Source: Magnetococcales bacterium
Lineage (GTDB): Bacteria; Pseudomonadota; Magnetococcia; Magnetococcales; Magnetaquicoccaceae
DNA length: 64,000 nt
Assembly (NCBI GenBank): GCA_015231375.1
Contig: JADGBT010000004.1
Location: 86,463 to 150,462 of the forward strand
Reading direction: 5' to 3'
The stretch's first letter is position 1. Every line of letters starts with the position of its first letter. A program made the position numbers and the translations under genes. Below, in pieces: positions 38,516-47,456 of this stretch. The notes beneath the pieces were generated by a model that made no database searches, was not told the origin of the DNA, and saw only the letters and a program-made list of their open reading frames with translations.

Positions 38516-38557
38516 GTTGTTTTTTTTAGTTCTCTATGGACGGGTCAGATGCCACGA

Positions 38558-39388
38558 TCAGGCGGCGAAGCCGTGTTCGGGACCGGGAAACGCACCGGAG
38601 CGCACCTCGTCGACAAAACGGCCCACGGCCTCGACGATCCCCTGCCCTCCTTCCAGATAGCGCTTGACGAAGCGGGGACGCACCCCGTCGAAAAGCCCGA
38701 GCAGATCATAGCCCACCAGCACCTGCCCGTCGCAGGCCGGACCGGCGCCGATGCCGATGGAAGGAATGGTGAGTTGCGCGCTGATGGTCTGGGCCAAGGC
38801 GGAAGGGATCCCCTCCAGGATCACGGCGAAGGCCCCGGCGCGCTCCACGGCCAGGGCATCCTCCAGCACCCGATCCGCCGACTCGCCGCGTCCTTGCACC
38901 TTGAAACCGCCGAAGGCATGCACCGACTGGGGCGTCAAACCCACATGGGCCATGACCGGAATGTGGTGATCGGCCAGAAACCGGATGGTCTCGACCATGC
39001 GCACCCCGCCTTCGAGCTTGACCGCGTGGCAACCGCTCTCCTTGAGCACCCGCACCGCCGCGTCCATGACCACATGACCCGGCCCGTGACAGACCCCAAA
39101 CGGCATGTCGCACACCACCAGCGCGCGGGCAGCGCCCCGCACCACCGCCGTGGTGTGGTGGATCATCTGATCCAGCGTGACCGGCAAGGTGGTCTCATGG
39201 CCCAAGATCACCATGCCCAGGGAGTCTCCCACCAGCAGGATCTCCACGCCGGCCTGCTCGAACAGACGGGCGAAGGTGTAGTCGTAGGCGGTCACACAGA
39301 CGATGCGTCGCCCTTCGCGTTTCATGCGTCCCAGTTCCGGGACCGTCACGCGGGGCGTCAACGCAGGCTCCAGGCATCCGGTAGCCAC
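38558..39388 (-). CDS. panB: 3-methyl-2-oxobutanoate hydroxymethyltransferase
   Basis: PanB transfers a hydroxymethyl group to alpha-ketoisovalerate, giving ketopantoate. Motifs: VTAYDYTFARLFEQAGVEILLVGDSLGMV (metal-binding Asp), AVKLEGGVRM, MAHVGLTPQSVHAFGGFKVQGR (catalytic region) and IGIGAGPACDGQVLV. The 276-residue reading begins with GTG at 39388; TTG 39361 (GGAG upstream), GTG 39349 and ATG 39325 are alternatives, and homologues favour a start 15-20 residues before TAYD. The upstream DNA has three ACGATCGGG repeats. Confidence 0.94.
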   Translation of the reverse strand: MATGCLEPALTPRVTVPELGRMKREGRRIVCVTAYDYTFARLFEQAGVEILLVGDSLGMVILGHETTLPVTLDQMIHHTTAVVRGAARALVVCDMPFGVCHGPGHVVMDAAVRVLKESGCHAVKLEGGVRMVETIRFLADHHIPVMAHVGLTPQSVHAFGGFKVQGRGESADRVLEDALAVERAGAFAVILEGIPSALAQTISAQLTIPSIGIGAGPACDGQVLVGYDLLGLFDGVRPRFVKRYLEGGQGIVEAVGRFVDEVRSGAFPGPEHGFAA

Positions 39389-39400
39389 GCGCGAACGCGC

Positions 39401-39454
39401 ACGATCGGGGCGTGAACAGCCGGAGCCTGAACGATCGGGGCTTGAACGATCGGG
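39401..39454. repeat. Three ACGATCGGG repeats upstream of panB
   Basis: ACGATCGGG occurs at 39401, 39431 and 39446, the last two as part of 15-base tandem units starting GAACGATCGGGGCTT. Each contains the palindrome CGATCG. They lie in the folK-panB gap, which has no gene. Confidence 0.55.
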
Positions 39455-39534
39455 AACGGCGCCGGATGAGCAACCAGAAGAGAATGTATTGCCGAGAGAA
39501 ATCGCTTCATGAAAGTCCGTCCCGGTCCCCTACG

Positions 39535-40212
39535 CTAAGGTGATCCAGGCGTCCCGCCAGGTTTGGGTTGAAACGGGGCAGACGCAAATCCCCGCATGAC
39601 ACGCATCCATGGGATAACGGGCAGGGTCGCGGCTCTTGAGGATTCATCGATGACGGGAGTCCGCGCCCATTCACTCCAAGGGATGATCCGGGCCGTATCA
39701 TCGACTTCCCGGAGCAGCGTGTCAATGGTTTTACCGAATCGGGGGTGAATCCACTCAGGAGCCAGATCGGCCAGAGGCTGCAAAACGAAGCGTCGCCGGT
39801 GGAGACGGGGATGGGGCAGCACGAGGGTGCGGGTACGCATCACCCGCTGGCCACAAAACAGCAGATCCAGATCCAGGGAACGGGGGCCTCCCTGGATTTC
39901 GCGTTTGCGGTTGCGTCCCGAGGCGGTTTCGATCCGGGACAAAAGCGCGAGCAGGGCCGCCGGTCCAAGGCGTGTTTCCACCCCGGCCACGGCGTTGACA
40001 AACCAGGATTGGCTTTGTACCGGTCCCACCGGTTGCGTCAGGTAGAAAGGAGAGATGTCGAGCCGCTCCACGCCCCGATGGTCTCGAAGACGCCGAAGCG
40101 CGCGCAACAGGAGCGACACGGACTCCCGCCGGTTTCCCCCGAGACCGATCCAGGCCACCCGCGCCGGGCGGGAGCCAAACCTAGATCCGTCCGATGGCGT
40201 CGCCTTGGACAT
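39535..40212 (-). CDS. folK: 2-amino-4-hydroxy-6-hydroxymethyldihydropteridine pyrophosphokinase
   Basis: HPPK transfers pyrophosphate from ATP in folate synthesis. The 225-residue product has AWIGLGGN at residues 20-27, SPFYLTQPVGPVQSQSWFVNAV, RKREIQGGPRSLDLDLLFCG (metal-binding DLD) and LPHPRLHRRRFVLQPLADLAP. A 50-residue Pro/Arg-rich tail is extra. The N-terminus overlaps the VanY-like gene by 32 bp; a later GTG at VAWIGLGG is possible. Confidence 0.92.
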   Translation of the reverse strand: MSKATPSDGSRFGSRPARVAWIGLGGNRRESVSLLLRALRRLRDHRGVERLDISPFYLTQPVGPVQSQSWFVNAVAGVETRLGPAALLALLSRIETASGRNRKREIQGGPRSLDLDLLFCGQRVMRTRTLVLPHPRLHRRRFVLQPLADLAPEWIHPRFGKTIDTLLREVDDTARIIPWSEWARTPVIDESSRAATLPVIPWMRVMRGFASAPFQPKPGGTPGSP

Positions 40213-41074
40213 TCACCTTGATGTGCCAGGGTTCAAAACGCACCCCCAACAGGTTGTCGCGGGGATAGCGCAGGCGCAGATAGCCCAGATCCCGCAGACG
40301 GCGGAAAACCGGTGTGGTGACGAAACGCTCGGTGAAGTTGAGCGCGCCCAGACCGGCCTGTCCCACGTCGAAATCGCTCACCCCGTGATAGGAGTATCCC
40401 GGAGGGGCCAGGGAGCGGGAGGCGCGAGACAGGTTGCCATTGCTGTCGGCGACCTTGGTGAGAAAGAGCAGGAACTGCTTGATCACGCTGCGCACGCCGG
40501 AGGTGAGCACCACCTGATCGCCCAACTCCTTGCGCAGATGCTGGTAGATCGCCTCGGGCTGGCCACGGAAGAGATAGTTTCCGGTGCCTTGCAGCTTGAC
40601 CACCTCTTGCATGGGGATGCGGTCGGTGAGATTGCGCAACGGTTTTTCCCCGTAGAAGCCGTATTCCGAGGCGCTGGCATAAAACAACTGTTCGAGGAAG
40701 TTGAGCTCCTCGACCGAGAACGGACCGACTTCGGTCTGGGTCCGGGCGATATAGACCGCCTGATCGAAATCCAACAGATAGAAATTGCCAAATCCCACCA
40801 TTTTCTGGATGCGACCGAAACGCTTGACCGAAGAGAGCAGCAGATTGAGTTGTTCTTCCTTCAAGAACACGTCATCGGGATGGTCCTCGTTGAAATAACG
40901 CACCTTGTGCAGATAGGAGTCCAGATCGTCATCCCGCGAATCCGGAGTGGCCTTGGATTTCGGCAAGGGGCCGGGGGAACGGGAGGATGCCGCCGCAGCC
41001 CACGCCTCCTGGCCGAACGGAAGCGCTCCGATCGTCCCTGCTGTCAAGAATTTCAGAAAACGCCGTCTATCCAT
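40181..41074 (-). CDS. Tat-exported VanY-type D-Ala-D-Ala carboxypeptidase-like protein
   Basis: A 297-residue protein. The start MDRRRFLKFLTAGTIGALPF followed by GQEAWA is a twin-arginine signal, which explains the choice of ATG 41074. The C-terminal third has the VanY/DD-peptidase fold: SGVRSVIKQFL, YSYHGVSDFDVG (zinc His and Asp) and RFEPWHIKVN (catalytic Glu/zinc His). Such enzymes trim D-Ala or cut murein peptides. Tat export suggests folding before transport. Confidence 0.82.
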   Translation of the reverse strand: MDRRRFLKFLTAGTIGALPFGQEAWAAAASSRSPGPLPKSKATPDSRDDDLDSYLHKVRYFNEDHPDDVFLKEEQLNLLLSSVKRFGRIQKMVGFGNFYLLDFDQAVYIARTQTEVGPFSVEELNFLEQLFYASASEYGFYGEKPLRNLTDRIPMQEVVKLQGTGNYLFRGQPEAIYQHLRKELGDQVVLTSGVRSVIKQFLLFLTKVADSNGNLSRASRSLAPPGYSYHGVSDFDVGQAGLGALNFTERFVTTPVFRRLRDLGYLRLRYPRDNLLGVRFEPWHIKVNVQGDAIGRI

Positions 41075-41476
41075 GGTGTTCAAGTCCGATGCCTTGGTCG
41101 ATGAGATCGTCTTGTCCAAACATTCGTCACCCGAGTGATGGCCATTGCGTTGGAGTATCATACCACCCTTTTCGGCACGAAGGCCATGCTCCACTCCAAC
41201 TTGCTGGAACGGTGTAGTTCGCTGCCGACTCAGGTTTCAGCTCAACGGCGCACAGTCCTCTCACGGCTGACTGCTGAGCGCACCTCTTGTCTGACGGCTA
41301 AACAAGCAATAATTTTGCCACATTGCCCGCATCAACGAAAAAATCGATGAAAATCGCTTCGTCTTCCCCCTTCGGCGCGCATTTGGCTTTGACGCGCATC
41401 CTTGGTGTGGAGTACAAAGCGGACCTATGTATCAAAGAATGAGAAGAGTCCCGATTCCTCCAACGCTTCGCCACTC
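41075..41476. other. 402-bp divergent intergenic region, vanY-like / M14 peptidase
   Basis: No convincing gene. Base composition drops in GC around 41290-41360. A sigma70-like promoter toward the M14 gene is described separately. Remaining sequence has no strong hairpin or long repeat. Confidence 0.5.
41389..41418 (+). promoter_or_regulatory. Putative sigma70 promoter for the M14-dapC-dapD unit
   Basis: TTGACG (41389-41394) and TACAAA (41413-41418) are separated by 18 bp, about 60 bases before the chosen start. Confidence 0.4.
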
Positions 41477-42559
41477 ATGCCACCAGCCTTGCATTCGAGC
41501 CATCACCGGGCCGTTCCCCGCCCCCAGACCGGACACGGTTCCCGCGCGTCCTTGCGACGACTGTTCCCTCTGGCGCTGGGGATGGGACTGCTGACAGGCG
41601 TGCCGATGGGGCTGACGCCGGGTGCGGCCCACGCCGAGGATCCTTCCAATCTCTCCTCCCATGACGCCATGGACGCCATCGTTCTGGATGCCGTCAAGGA
41701 GAATGGTACACCCGAACCCTCCAGGAAAACAGAAAAAATCACGCCCTCCCTCCCGGCGGACGCGATGTGCGCGAAAATCGGCGGCAAACTGCGCAGTGTC
41801 GATCCCATCGCCTGTCAACAATTCCACCTGCAACCCACCGGCGCCCATTCGGTCAACGGTCTGCCCATCCTGATCAAGGAATACCCGCCCCAATCCGGTC
41901 GTCCTCCCCAGGCCCGCGTGCTGCTGCTGGGCGGCATCCACGGGGATGAATACTCCTCGGTGAGCATCGTGTTCAAATGGATGGAGATCCTCGACGCGCA
42001 CCACTCCGGCCTGTTCCACTGGCGCATCGCCCCACTGGTCAATCCCGACGGCCTGCTGCGGGAGGTGTCCCAGCGCACCAACGCCCACGGCGTGGACCTC
42101 AACCGCAACTTTCCCACCACCGACTGGCAACGGGAAAGCCGCGACTACTGGATGAACAAAACCAACAGCGATCCGCGTCGCTATCCCGGACCCGCCCCGT
42201 TGAGCGAACCCGAATCCCGCTGGGTCGCCGAAGAGATCGAACGGTTTCGACCCAACGTGATCGTCTCATTGCACGCCCCCTTCGGACTGCTCGACTTCGA
42301 CGGTCCCCCCACCACCCCGCCGGAACGGCTCGGCGCCCTTTACCTGACCCTGCTCGGCACCTATCCCGGCTCCCTGGGACGGTTCGCGGGCATCCAGAAG
42401 AAGCTGCCCATCATCACCATCGAACTCCCCTTTGCGGGCGTGCTGCCCAACCCAACGGAAATCGGCTCCATGTGGGCCGATATGGTCCAATGGATCCGTG
42501 GACACGTCTACGACCGCAAATCCAGAAAAACCCTCACCCTGGAACGCTCAAGACCATGA
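41477..42559 (+). CDS. Exported M14-family zinc carboxypeptidase (MpaA-like)
   Basis: A 360-residue protein. A basic stretch and RRLFPLALGMGLLTG...GAAHA form a signal peptide. Zinc and catalytic blocks of M14: LLGGIHGDEYSS (His, Glu), GVDLNRNFP (substrate Asn-Arg), VSLHAPFGLLDFDG (third zinc His) and ITIELPFAG (catalytic Glu). MpaA relatives cleave gamma-D-Glu-DAP in murein tripeptide. It is translationally coupled (ATGA) to dapC, which fits a murein/DAP theme. ATG 41477 keeps the signal; an upstream start at 41402 adds 25 residues. Confidence 0.85.
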   Translation: MPPALHSSHHRAVPRPQTGHGSRASLRRLFPLALGMGLLTGVPMGLTPGAAHAEDPSNLSSHDAMDAIVLDAVKENGTPEPSRKTEKITPSLPADAMCAKIGGKLRSVDPIACQQFHLQPTGAHSVNGLPILIKEYPPQSGRPPQARVLLLGGIHGDEYSSVSIVFKWMEILDAHHSGLFHWRIAPLVNPDGLLREVSQRTNAHGVDLNRNFPTTDWQRESRDYWMNKTNSDPRRYPGPAPLSEPESRWVAEEIERFRPNVIVSLHAPFGLLDFDGPPTTPPERLGALYLTLLGTYPGSLGRFAGIQKKLPIITIELPFAGVLPNPTEIGSMWADMVQWIRGHVYDRKSRKTLTLERSRP

Positions 42560-43785
42560 ATCCACTCCTGAACCTGCTTGAACCCTACCCGTTCGAAAAA
42601 CTGGCTGTCCTGCTGGCCAACGTCACGTCGTCCAGCCTGTCGCCGATCAATCTGTCCATCGGCGAACCCAAACATCCCCCGGCCCCTTTCCTGCTCGACG
42701 CCATGCGCGACTCGCTCCACGAGGTCTCCCGCTACCCATCGACCCAGGGCATGCCGGAGCTGCGTCAGGCCGCCTGTCAATGGACCGAAACCCGCTTTCA
42801 GCTCCCATCCGGCACCTTGAACCCGGACCGTCATCTGTTGCCGGTCAACGGCACCCGCGAGGCCCTGTTCTCCATCGCCCAGGCCGTGGTCGATCCCGCG
42901 CCGAAAAACCGGAGCAAACCCGCCATCCTGATGCCCAACCCCTTCTATCAGATCTACGAAGGGGCCGCCATCATGGCCCATGCCGAACCCATCTACATGA
43001 ACGCCAGCGCCTCGGAAGGCTTCCTGCCCGACTTCGGCGCCCTGCCCCCCGCCCTGCTCGACCGGGTGCAACTGCTGTATCTGTGTACCCCCTCCAACCC
43101 CACCGGGGCCGCCTTCTCCCTGGAACGGCTCCAAACCCTCCTCCAACTGGCGGACCGTCACGATTTCGTCATCGCCTCCGATGAGTGCTACTCGGAAATC
43201 TGGTACAACAGCCCGCCTCCCGGCATCCTCCAGGCCGCCTGGCGCGCCGGACGCAAGGATTTTCAACGCTGTGTGGCCTTCCACTCCTTGTCCAAGCGTT
43301 CCAACCTGCCGGGCGCCCGCAGCGGATTCGTGGCCGGAGACCCGAACATCTTGAAAAAATATCAGCAACTCCGAACCTATACCGGATGCTCCACCCCGCC
43401 TTTCATCCAGCGGGCCGCCATCGCCGCCTGGCAGGACGAATCCCATGTGGAAGCAAACCGCGCCATCTATCGCCAGAAACTCGCCGACGCCCTTGAAATC
43501 CTCTCCCCGGTTCTGCCGGTGGTTCGGGCACCGGACGCGGGTTTCTATCTGTGGTTGCAGGTGCCGGGTGGCGGAGAACGCTTTGCCCATCGCCTCTATG
43601 ACCGCTACAATGTGACCACGCTTCCAGGCGCCTATCTGAGCCGCTCCACAGGACACGCCACCCATCCCGGAGCCACCGGCAATCCGGGAGAAGGGTGTCT
43701 GCGCGTGGCCCTGGTGGCCTCGGTGGAAGAAAACCGCGAAGCCATGCAGCGCATCGCCTCCTGCGCCAAGGAACTTCAATCCTGA
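42556..43785 (+). CDS. dapC: N-succinyldiaminopimelate aminotransferase
   Basis: DapC makes N-succinyl-L,L-diaminopimelate from the keto precursor with glutamate and PLP. The 409-residue aminotransferase begins MNPLLNLLEPYPFEKLAVLL and has INLSIGEPKHPPAPF, typical of proteobacterial DapC. CTPSNPTGAAF, ASDECYSEIWY and HSLSKRSNLPGARSGF give the PLP Asp/Tyr and Schiff-base Lys. It overlaps the M14 gene by four bases and precedes dapD by 30. Confidence 0.93.
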   Translation: MNPLLNLLEPYPFEKLAVLLANVTSSSLSPINLSIGEPKHPPAPFLLDAMRDSLHEVSRYPSTQGMPELRQAACQWTETRFQLPSGTLNPDRHLLPVNGTREALFSIAQAVVDPAPKNRSKPAILMPNPFYQIYEGAAIMAHAEPIYMNASASEGFLPDFGALPPALLDRVQLLYLCTPSNPTGAAFSLERLQTLLQLADRHDFVIASDECYSEIWYNSPPPGILQAAWRAGRKDFQRCVAFHSLSKRSNLPGARSGFVAGDPNILKKYQQLRTYTGCSTPPFIQRAAIAAWQDESHVEANRAIYRQKLADALEILSPVLPVVRAPDAGFYLWLQVPGGGERFAHRLYDRYNVTTLPGAYLSRSTGHATHPGATGNPGEGCLRVALVASVEENREAMQRIASCAKELQS

Positions 43786-43815
43786 AATCCACCTCCAGCC
43801 ACAAGGAGATCTTGC

Positions 43816-44679
43816 GTGTCCGATCCACAAACCATCATTGAAGCGGCCTGGGAAGACCGCGCCAACATCGGTCCCGACTGCGATGCCACCTTGCGTCAGA
43901 CCATTCTCGGCGTCATCGACGACCTCGATCAGGGCCGGTTGCGAGTGGCCCAACCCGTTCCCGCCGACACCCCCGCTCCCGAAGGGGCCACCCATGGCTG
44001 GATGGTCAACCAGTGGGTCAAAAAAGCGGTGCTGCTTTATTTCAAGATCCACGACAACGACACCATCCGCGCCGGTGACGCGCGCTGGTTCGACAAGGTG
44101 CCGCTGAAATTCACCACCTGGAAGAAAAAACAGTTCCGCGCAGCGGGCATCCGGGTGGTGCCCTCGGCCATCGCCCGCCGGGGCTGCTTCATCGCCCCCA
44201 AGGCGGTCTTGATGCCCTGCTACATCAACATCGGCGCCTATGTGGATTCCGCCACCATGGTGGATACCTGGTCCACGGTGGGCTCCTGCGCCCAGATCGG
44301 CAAGAACGTCCATCTGTCCGGCGGCGTGGGCATCGGCGGCGTGCTGGAACCGCTCCAGGCCAACCCGGTGATCATCGAGGACAACTGCTTCATCGGCGCC
44401 CGCGCCGAAGTGGCCGAAGGGGTGATCGTCGGCACAGGCTCGGTGATCTCCATGGGGGTCTATCTGGGCGCTTCCACCCGCATCGTGGACCGCAATACCG
44501 GCGAAATCCACCTGGGTTATGTCCCCCCCTACTCGGTGGTGGTCTCCGGCACCATGCCCGGCAAACCCCTGCCCAACGGCGAACCCGGTCCCAACCTCTA
44601 CTGCGCCGTGATCGTCAAAACCGTGGACGAACGCACCCGCTCCAAAACCGGCATCAACGAACTGCTGCGCGAATTCTGA
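43816..44679 (+). CDS. dapD: Tetrahydrodipicolinate N-succinyltransferase
   Basis: DapD succinylates tetrahydrodipicolinate, committing carbon to the succinylase DAP/lysine route. The 287-residue product has [20 protein letters not shown] and a left-handed beta-helix ([60 protein letters not shown]). The start is GTG with AAGGAG eight bases upstream. With dapC here and dapE at 47.5 kb, three succinylase-pathway genes are in the window. Confidence 0.97.
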   Translation: MSDPQTIIEAAWEDRANIGPDCDATLRQTILGVIDDLDQGRLRVAQPVPADTPAPEGATHGWMVNQWVKKAVLLYFKIHDNDTIRAGDARWFDKVPLKFTTWKKKQFRAAGIRVVPSAIARRGCFIAPKAVLMPCYINIGAYVDSATMVDTWSTVGSCAQIGKNVHLSGGVGIGGVLEPLQANPVIIEDNCFIGARAEVAEGVIVGTGSVISMGVYLGASTRIVDRNTGEIHLGYVPPYSVVVSGTMPGKPLPNGEPGPNLYCAVIVKTVDERTRSKTGINELLREF

Positions 44680-44694
44680 TTCTCTCCCGCCCCC

Positions 44695-44728
44695 TGTTTT
44701 CCGGTCGCCACCCGGCGACCGGAAAACA
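44695..44728. terminator. Bidirectional terminator after dapD
   Basis: TGTTTTCCGGTCGCC and GGCGACCGGAAAACA form a 15-pair perfect stem with a short loop, 16 bases after the dapD stop and between convergent dapD and serA. The remaining bases to 44826 hold nothing recognisable. Confidence 0.85.
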
Positions 44729-44826
44729 CCATGAAGGAACACGCCCTCTCCCAAGGATTGTCGGCATGTTACCCCTTCTTGCGAAACCTTTCATGCGCGA
44801 GAGCGGCCACCTGTGGCCATGACCGT

Positions 44827-46410
44827 TTAATAGCGGACCAGCTTCACTTCCAGCACGTTGGGCACGGTTTCCAGGCGCTTCATCACCTCCAGTGGCACAT
44901 CCTGATCCACATTGATGAAGGCAATGGCGCGTCCGCCGACATCCTGACGGCCCAGATGGAAGTTGGCGATATTGATCTGCGCCTCACCCAGAATGGTTCC
45001 CACCCGTCCGATCAAGCCGGGCGCGTCGTTGTTGGCCACGAACAGCAGATTGCCCTCGGGAGTGGCCTCGATGGGAATGTTGCTCATGGCCACGATGCGC
45101 GGTTCCTTGCCATACAGCAGCGTGCCGGTGATGCAACGCTCCGTGGTTTCGGTGGTGATGGTCACGCCCAACGCGGAGGTGAAACCCTTGTGGGAGTGAC
45201 GCCGCACCGCCTCCACCACCTCGATGCCCCGTTCCTCGGCCAGCAGAGGAGCGTTGACCAGATTGACTCCGGCCAGCATGGGTTTCAACAGGCTGTTGAG
45301 CACCATGTTGGTGATGGGCTTGCGGTTGAGGGTGGAGACCTCCCCTTCGTACAGCACCTCGATGCGCTTGATTCCCGACTCGGTCAACTGCCCCAGGGTG
45401 GAACCCAGTTTGTCCGCCAGATTCAGATAGGGACGCAACGTGGACAGCTCCCCTTCCGAAACCGCCGGAATGTTCAAGGCGTTCTGGACCGTGCCTTTGA
45501 GAAGATAATCGGCGATCTGCTCGGCGATCTGCACCGCCACCTTGACCTGGGCCTCATGGGTCGAGGCGCCGAGATGGGGGGTGAACACCACGTTGTCGAG
45601 TTCAAACAGCGGGCTTTCCCTGGCAGGTTCCTGCTCGAACACATCCAGACCGGCGGCGAACACCTTGCCGGATTTCAAGGCGTGATACAGGGCGGTTTCG
45701 TCGATGATGCCGCCACGGGCACAGTTGACCACGATCACGCCCTTTTTCATGCGCTCGAAGGCGTCGGCGTTGACGATGTGACGGGTGGCGGGAATCAGGG
45801 GAGTGTGTACGGTCAACACGTCGATCTGGGGCCAGAACTCCTCCAGGGTGGGGCACAAGGTCACCCCCAGATCCGCCGCCCGCTGATGGCTGATGAAAGG
45901 ATCAAACGCCAACACCCGCATTTTCAGGCCCAGAAAGCGATCCACCACCAAAGAACCGATATTGCCCGTGCCGATGATGCCCAACACCTTGCCCGCCAAC
46001 TCCCGTCCCATGAAACCGTTCTTTTCCCACTTGCCCAGACGGGTGGAGGCCGTGGCCGCCGGAATGTGACGGGCTGCGGCCAGGGCCAGGGCCACGGTCA
46101 ATTCGGCGGTAGTGGTGGCGTTGCCAAAAGGCGCGTTCATCACGATCACCCCGCGCTTGGAGGCGGCGGGAATGTTGACGTTGTCCACGCCGATGCCGGC
46201 GCGTCCGATCACCTTGAGATGGGTGGCGGCTTCGATGAGTTCGGCGGTCAGTTTGGTGGCGGAACGGATGGCGATGCCGTCGTAGGCGGGCAGGATCGAT
46301 TTCAATTCCTCGGGACTCAATCCCGGCTTATAATCCACCTCCACGCCACGGGCTTTGAAGGCGGCTTCGGCTTCGGAGGACATTTTGTCGGAAATGAGCA
46401 CTTTTGGCAT
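44827..46410 (-). CDS. serA: D-3-phosphoglycerate dehydrogenase
   Basis: SerA oxidises 3-phosphoglycerate, the first step to serine. The 527-residue long form has KVIGRAGIGVDNVNIPAAS, the NAD motif GKVLGIIGTGNIGSLV, NCARGGIIDETALYHAL and TPHLGASTHEAQ with the catalytic His, then an intervening ASB domain and a C-terminal ACT domain (VANNDAPGLIGRVGTILGEAQINIANFHLG) for serine sensing. AAGGAAACAGGAA precedes the ATG. Confidence 0.97.
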   Translation of the reverse strand: MPKVLISDKMSSEAEAAFKARGVEVDYKPGLSPEELKSILPAYDGIAIRSATKLTAELIEAATHLKVIGRAGIGVDNVNIPAASKRGVIVMNAPFGNATTTAELTVALALAAARHIPAATASTRLGKWEKNGFMGRELAGKVLGIIGTGNIGSLVVDRFLGLKMRVLAFDPFISHQRAADLGVTLCPTLEEFWPQIDVLTVHTPLIPATRHIVNADAFERMKKGVIVVNCARGGIIDETALYHALKSGKVFAAGLDVFEQEPARESPLFELDNVVFTPHLGASTHEAQVKVAVQIAEQIADYLLKGTVQNALNIPAVSEGELSTLRPYLNLADKLGSTLGQLTESGIKRIEVLYEGEVSTLNRKPITNMVLNSLLKPMLAGVNLVNAPLLAEERGIEVVEAVRRHSHKGFTSALGVTITTETTERCITGTLLYGKEPRIVAMSNIPIEATPEGNLLFVANNDAPGLIGRVGTILGEAQINIANFHLGRQDVGGRAIAFINVDQDVPLEVMKRLETVPNVLEVKLVRY

Positions 46411-46519
46411 GGCGGCGGTTCCTGTTTCCTTACATGGGGGGAATAGTCCATTGAAAATCGATCAAAATCCACAGCATGCAATATTAACACACCTCAAGGC
46501 GGGTGACAAGCGGACAAGC

Positions 46520-47290
46520 ATGGCGCGGGTCTTGATCGTGGCCGGTTCCGATCCGGTGGCCGGGGCCGGAATCCAGGCGGATCTGAAAGTGGTGACGGCA
46601 TGGGGGGTGTATGGCATGACGGCGATCACGGCCATCACGGTCCAGGATACCGGATCGGTTTTTCGGGTGGCGCCGCTGCCGGCGGAGTTGGTGATCGCGC
46701 AGATGCGGGCCTGTCTGGAGGATATCGGCGCCGATTGCATCAAGTTGGGCATGCTGGCCACGGGCGAGATCACCCGTGCCGTGGCGGGATTGCTGGCGGC
46801 ATATCCGGATATCCCGCTGGTGGCCGATCCGGTATTGGCCGGGACCGGGGGAGGAATTCTGCTCGAACCCGGTGGACTGGAGAGTTATCAAAAGGAGCTG
46901 CTGCCACGCGTCACCCTGTTGACTCCCAATCTGCCGGAGGCGGCGGCCTTGACCGGTCGGTCGGTGACCACGATGGACCAGATGCAGGCAGCGGCGCGGC
47001 AGTTGCGGGGCATGGGCGCGGGAGCGGTATTGCTCAAGGGGGGGCATCTGGACGGAGAGATGGCCAGCGACTGGTTGGAAACCGGGACGGAGCGTCGATT
47101 GTTTCAGGATCGCCGTCTGCCGGGTCCAGGTTTTCACGGGACCGGTTGCACGTTGGCGTCGGCCATCGCGGCGGGTCTGGCCAAGGGGTTGTCGGTGGTG
47201 GAGGCGGTGACGGCGGGACGCCTCTGGTTGCGCGACGCCATGGAGCATAGCCTGTCTCTGGGAGCCGGCCAAAAACTGCTATGGCGATAA
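46520..47290 (+). CDS. thiD: Hydroxymethylpyrimidine/phosphomethylpyrimidine kinase
   Basis: ThiD phosphorylates HMP and HMP-P for thiamine synthesis. The 256-residue product has VAGSDPVAGAGIQADLKVV, GVYGMTAITAITVQDT, LVADPVLAGTGGGILLEPGG, LTPNLPEAAALTGR and GPGFHGTGCTLASAIAAGLA (anion hole and catalytic Cys/Asp region). ATG 46520 begins the domain. No other thi genes are near. A palindromic repeat begins three bases after the stop. Confidence 0.94.
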   Translation: MARVLIVAGSDPVAGAGIQADLKVVTAWGVYGMTAITAITVQDTGSVFRVAPLPAELVIAQMRACLEDIGADCIKLGMLATGEITRAVAGLLAAYPDIPLVADPVLAGTGGGILLEPGGLESYQKELLPRVTLLTPNLPEAAALTGRSVTTMDQMQAAARQLRGMGAGAVLLKGGHLDGEMASDWLETGTERRLFQDRRLPGPGFHGTGCTLASAIAAGLAKGLSVVEAVTAGRLWLRDAMEHSLSLGAGQKLLWR

Positions 47291-47292
47291 AC

Positions 47293-47455
47293 AATTGAAA
47301 AAAAAGAGGTGGTCTGGAGGATTCATCCTCCAGGGTTTTGACTTTAAAAAATAATAAAATTATTAATCTAAAAACAAAAAATTATTAATTTTTAAAGTCA
47401 AAAAGATCAAAACCCTGGGAGATGAATCTCCCAGACCCTCTCTTTTTTTTCAATA
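47293..47455. repeat. Composite palindromic element, full copy (P3)
   Basis: The left arm is ATTGAAAAAAAAGAGGTGGT then CTGGAGGATTCATCCTCCAG; the right arm, read from its outer end on the minus strand, is ATTGAAAAAAAAGAGAGGGT then CTGGGAGATTCATCTCCCAG. Each inner palindrome is perfect although the arms differ. GTTTTGACTTT / AAAGTCAAAA and an AT-rich core complete the large dyad. It fills the gap between convergent thiD and dapE and begins within three bases of each stop. Confidence 0.88.
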
Positions 47456-47456
47456 G

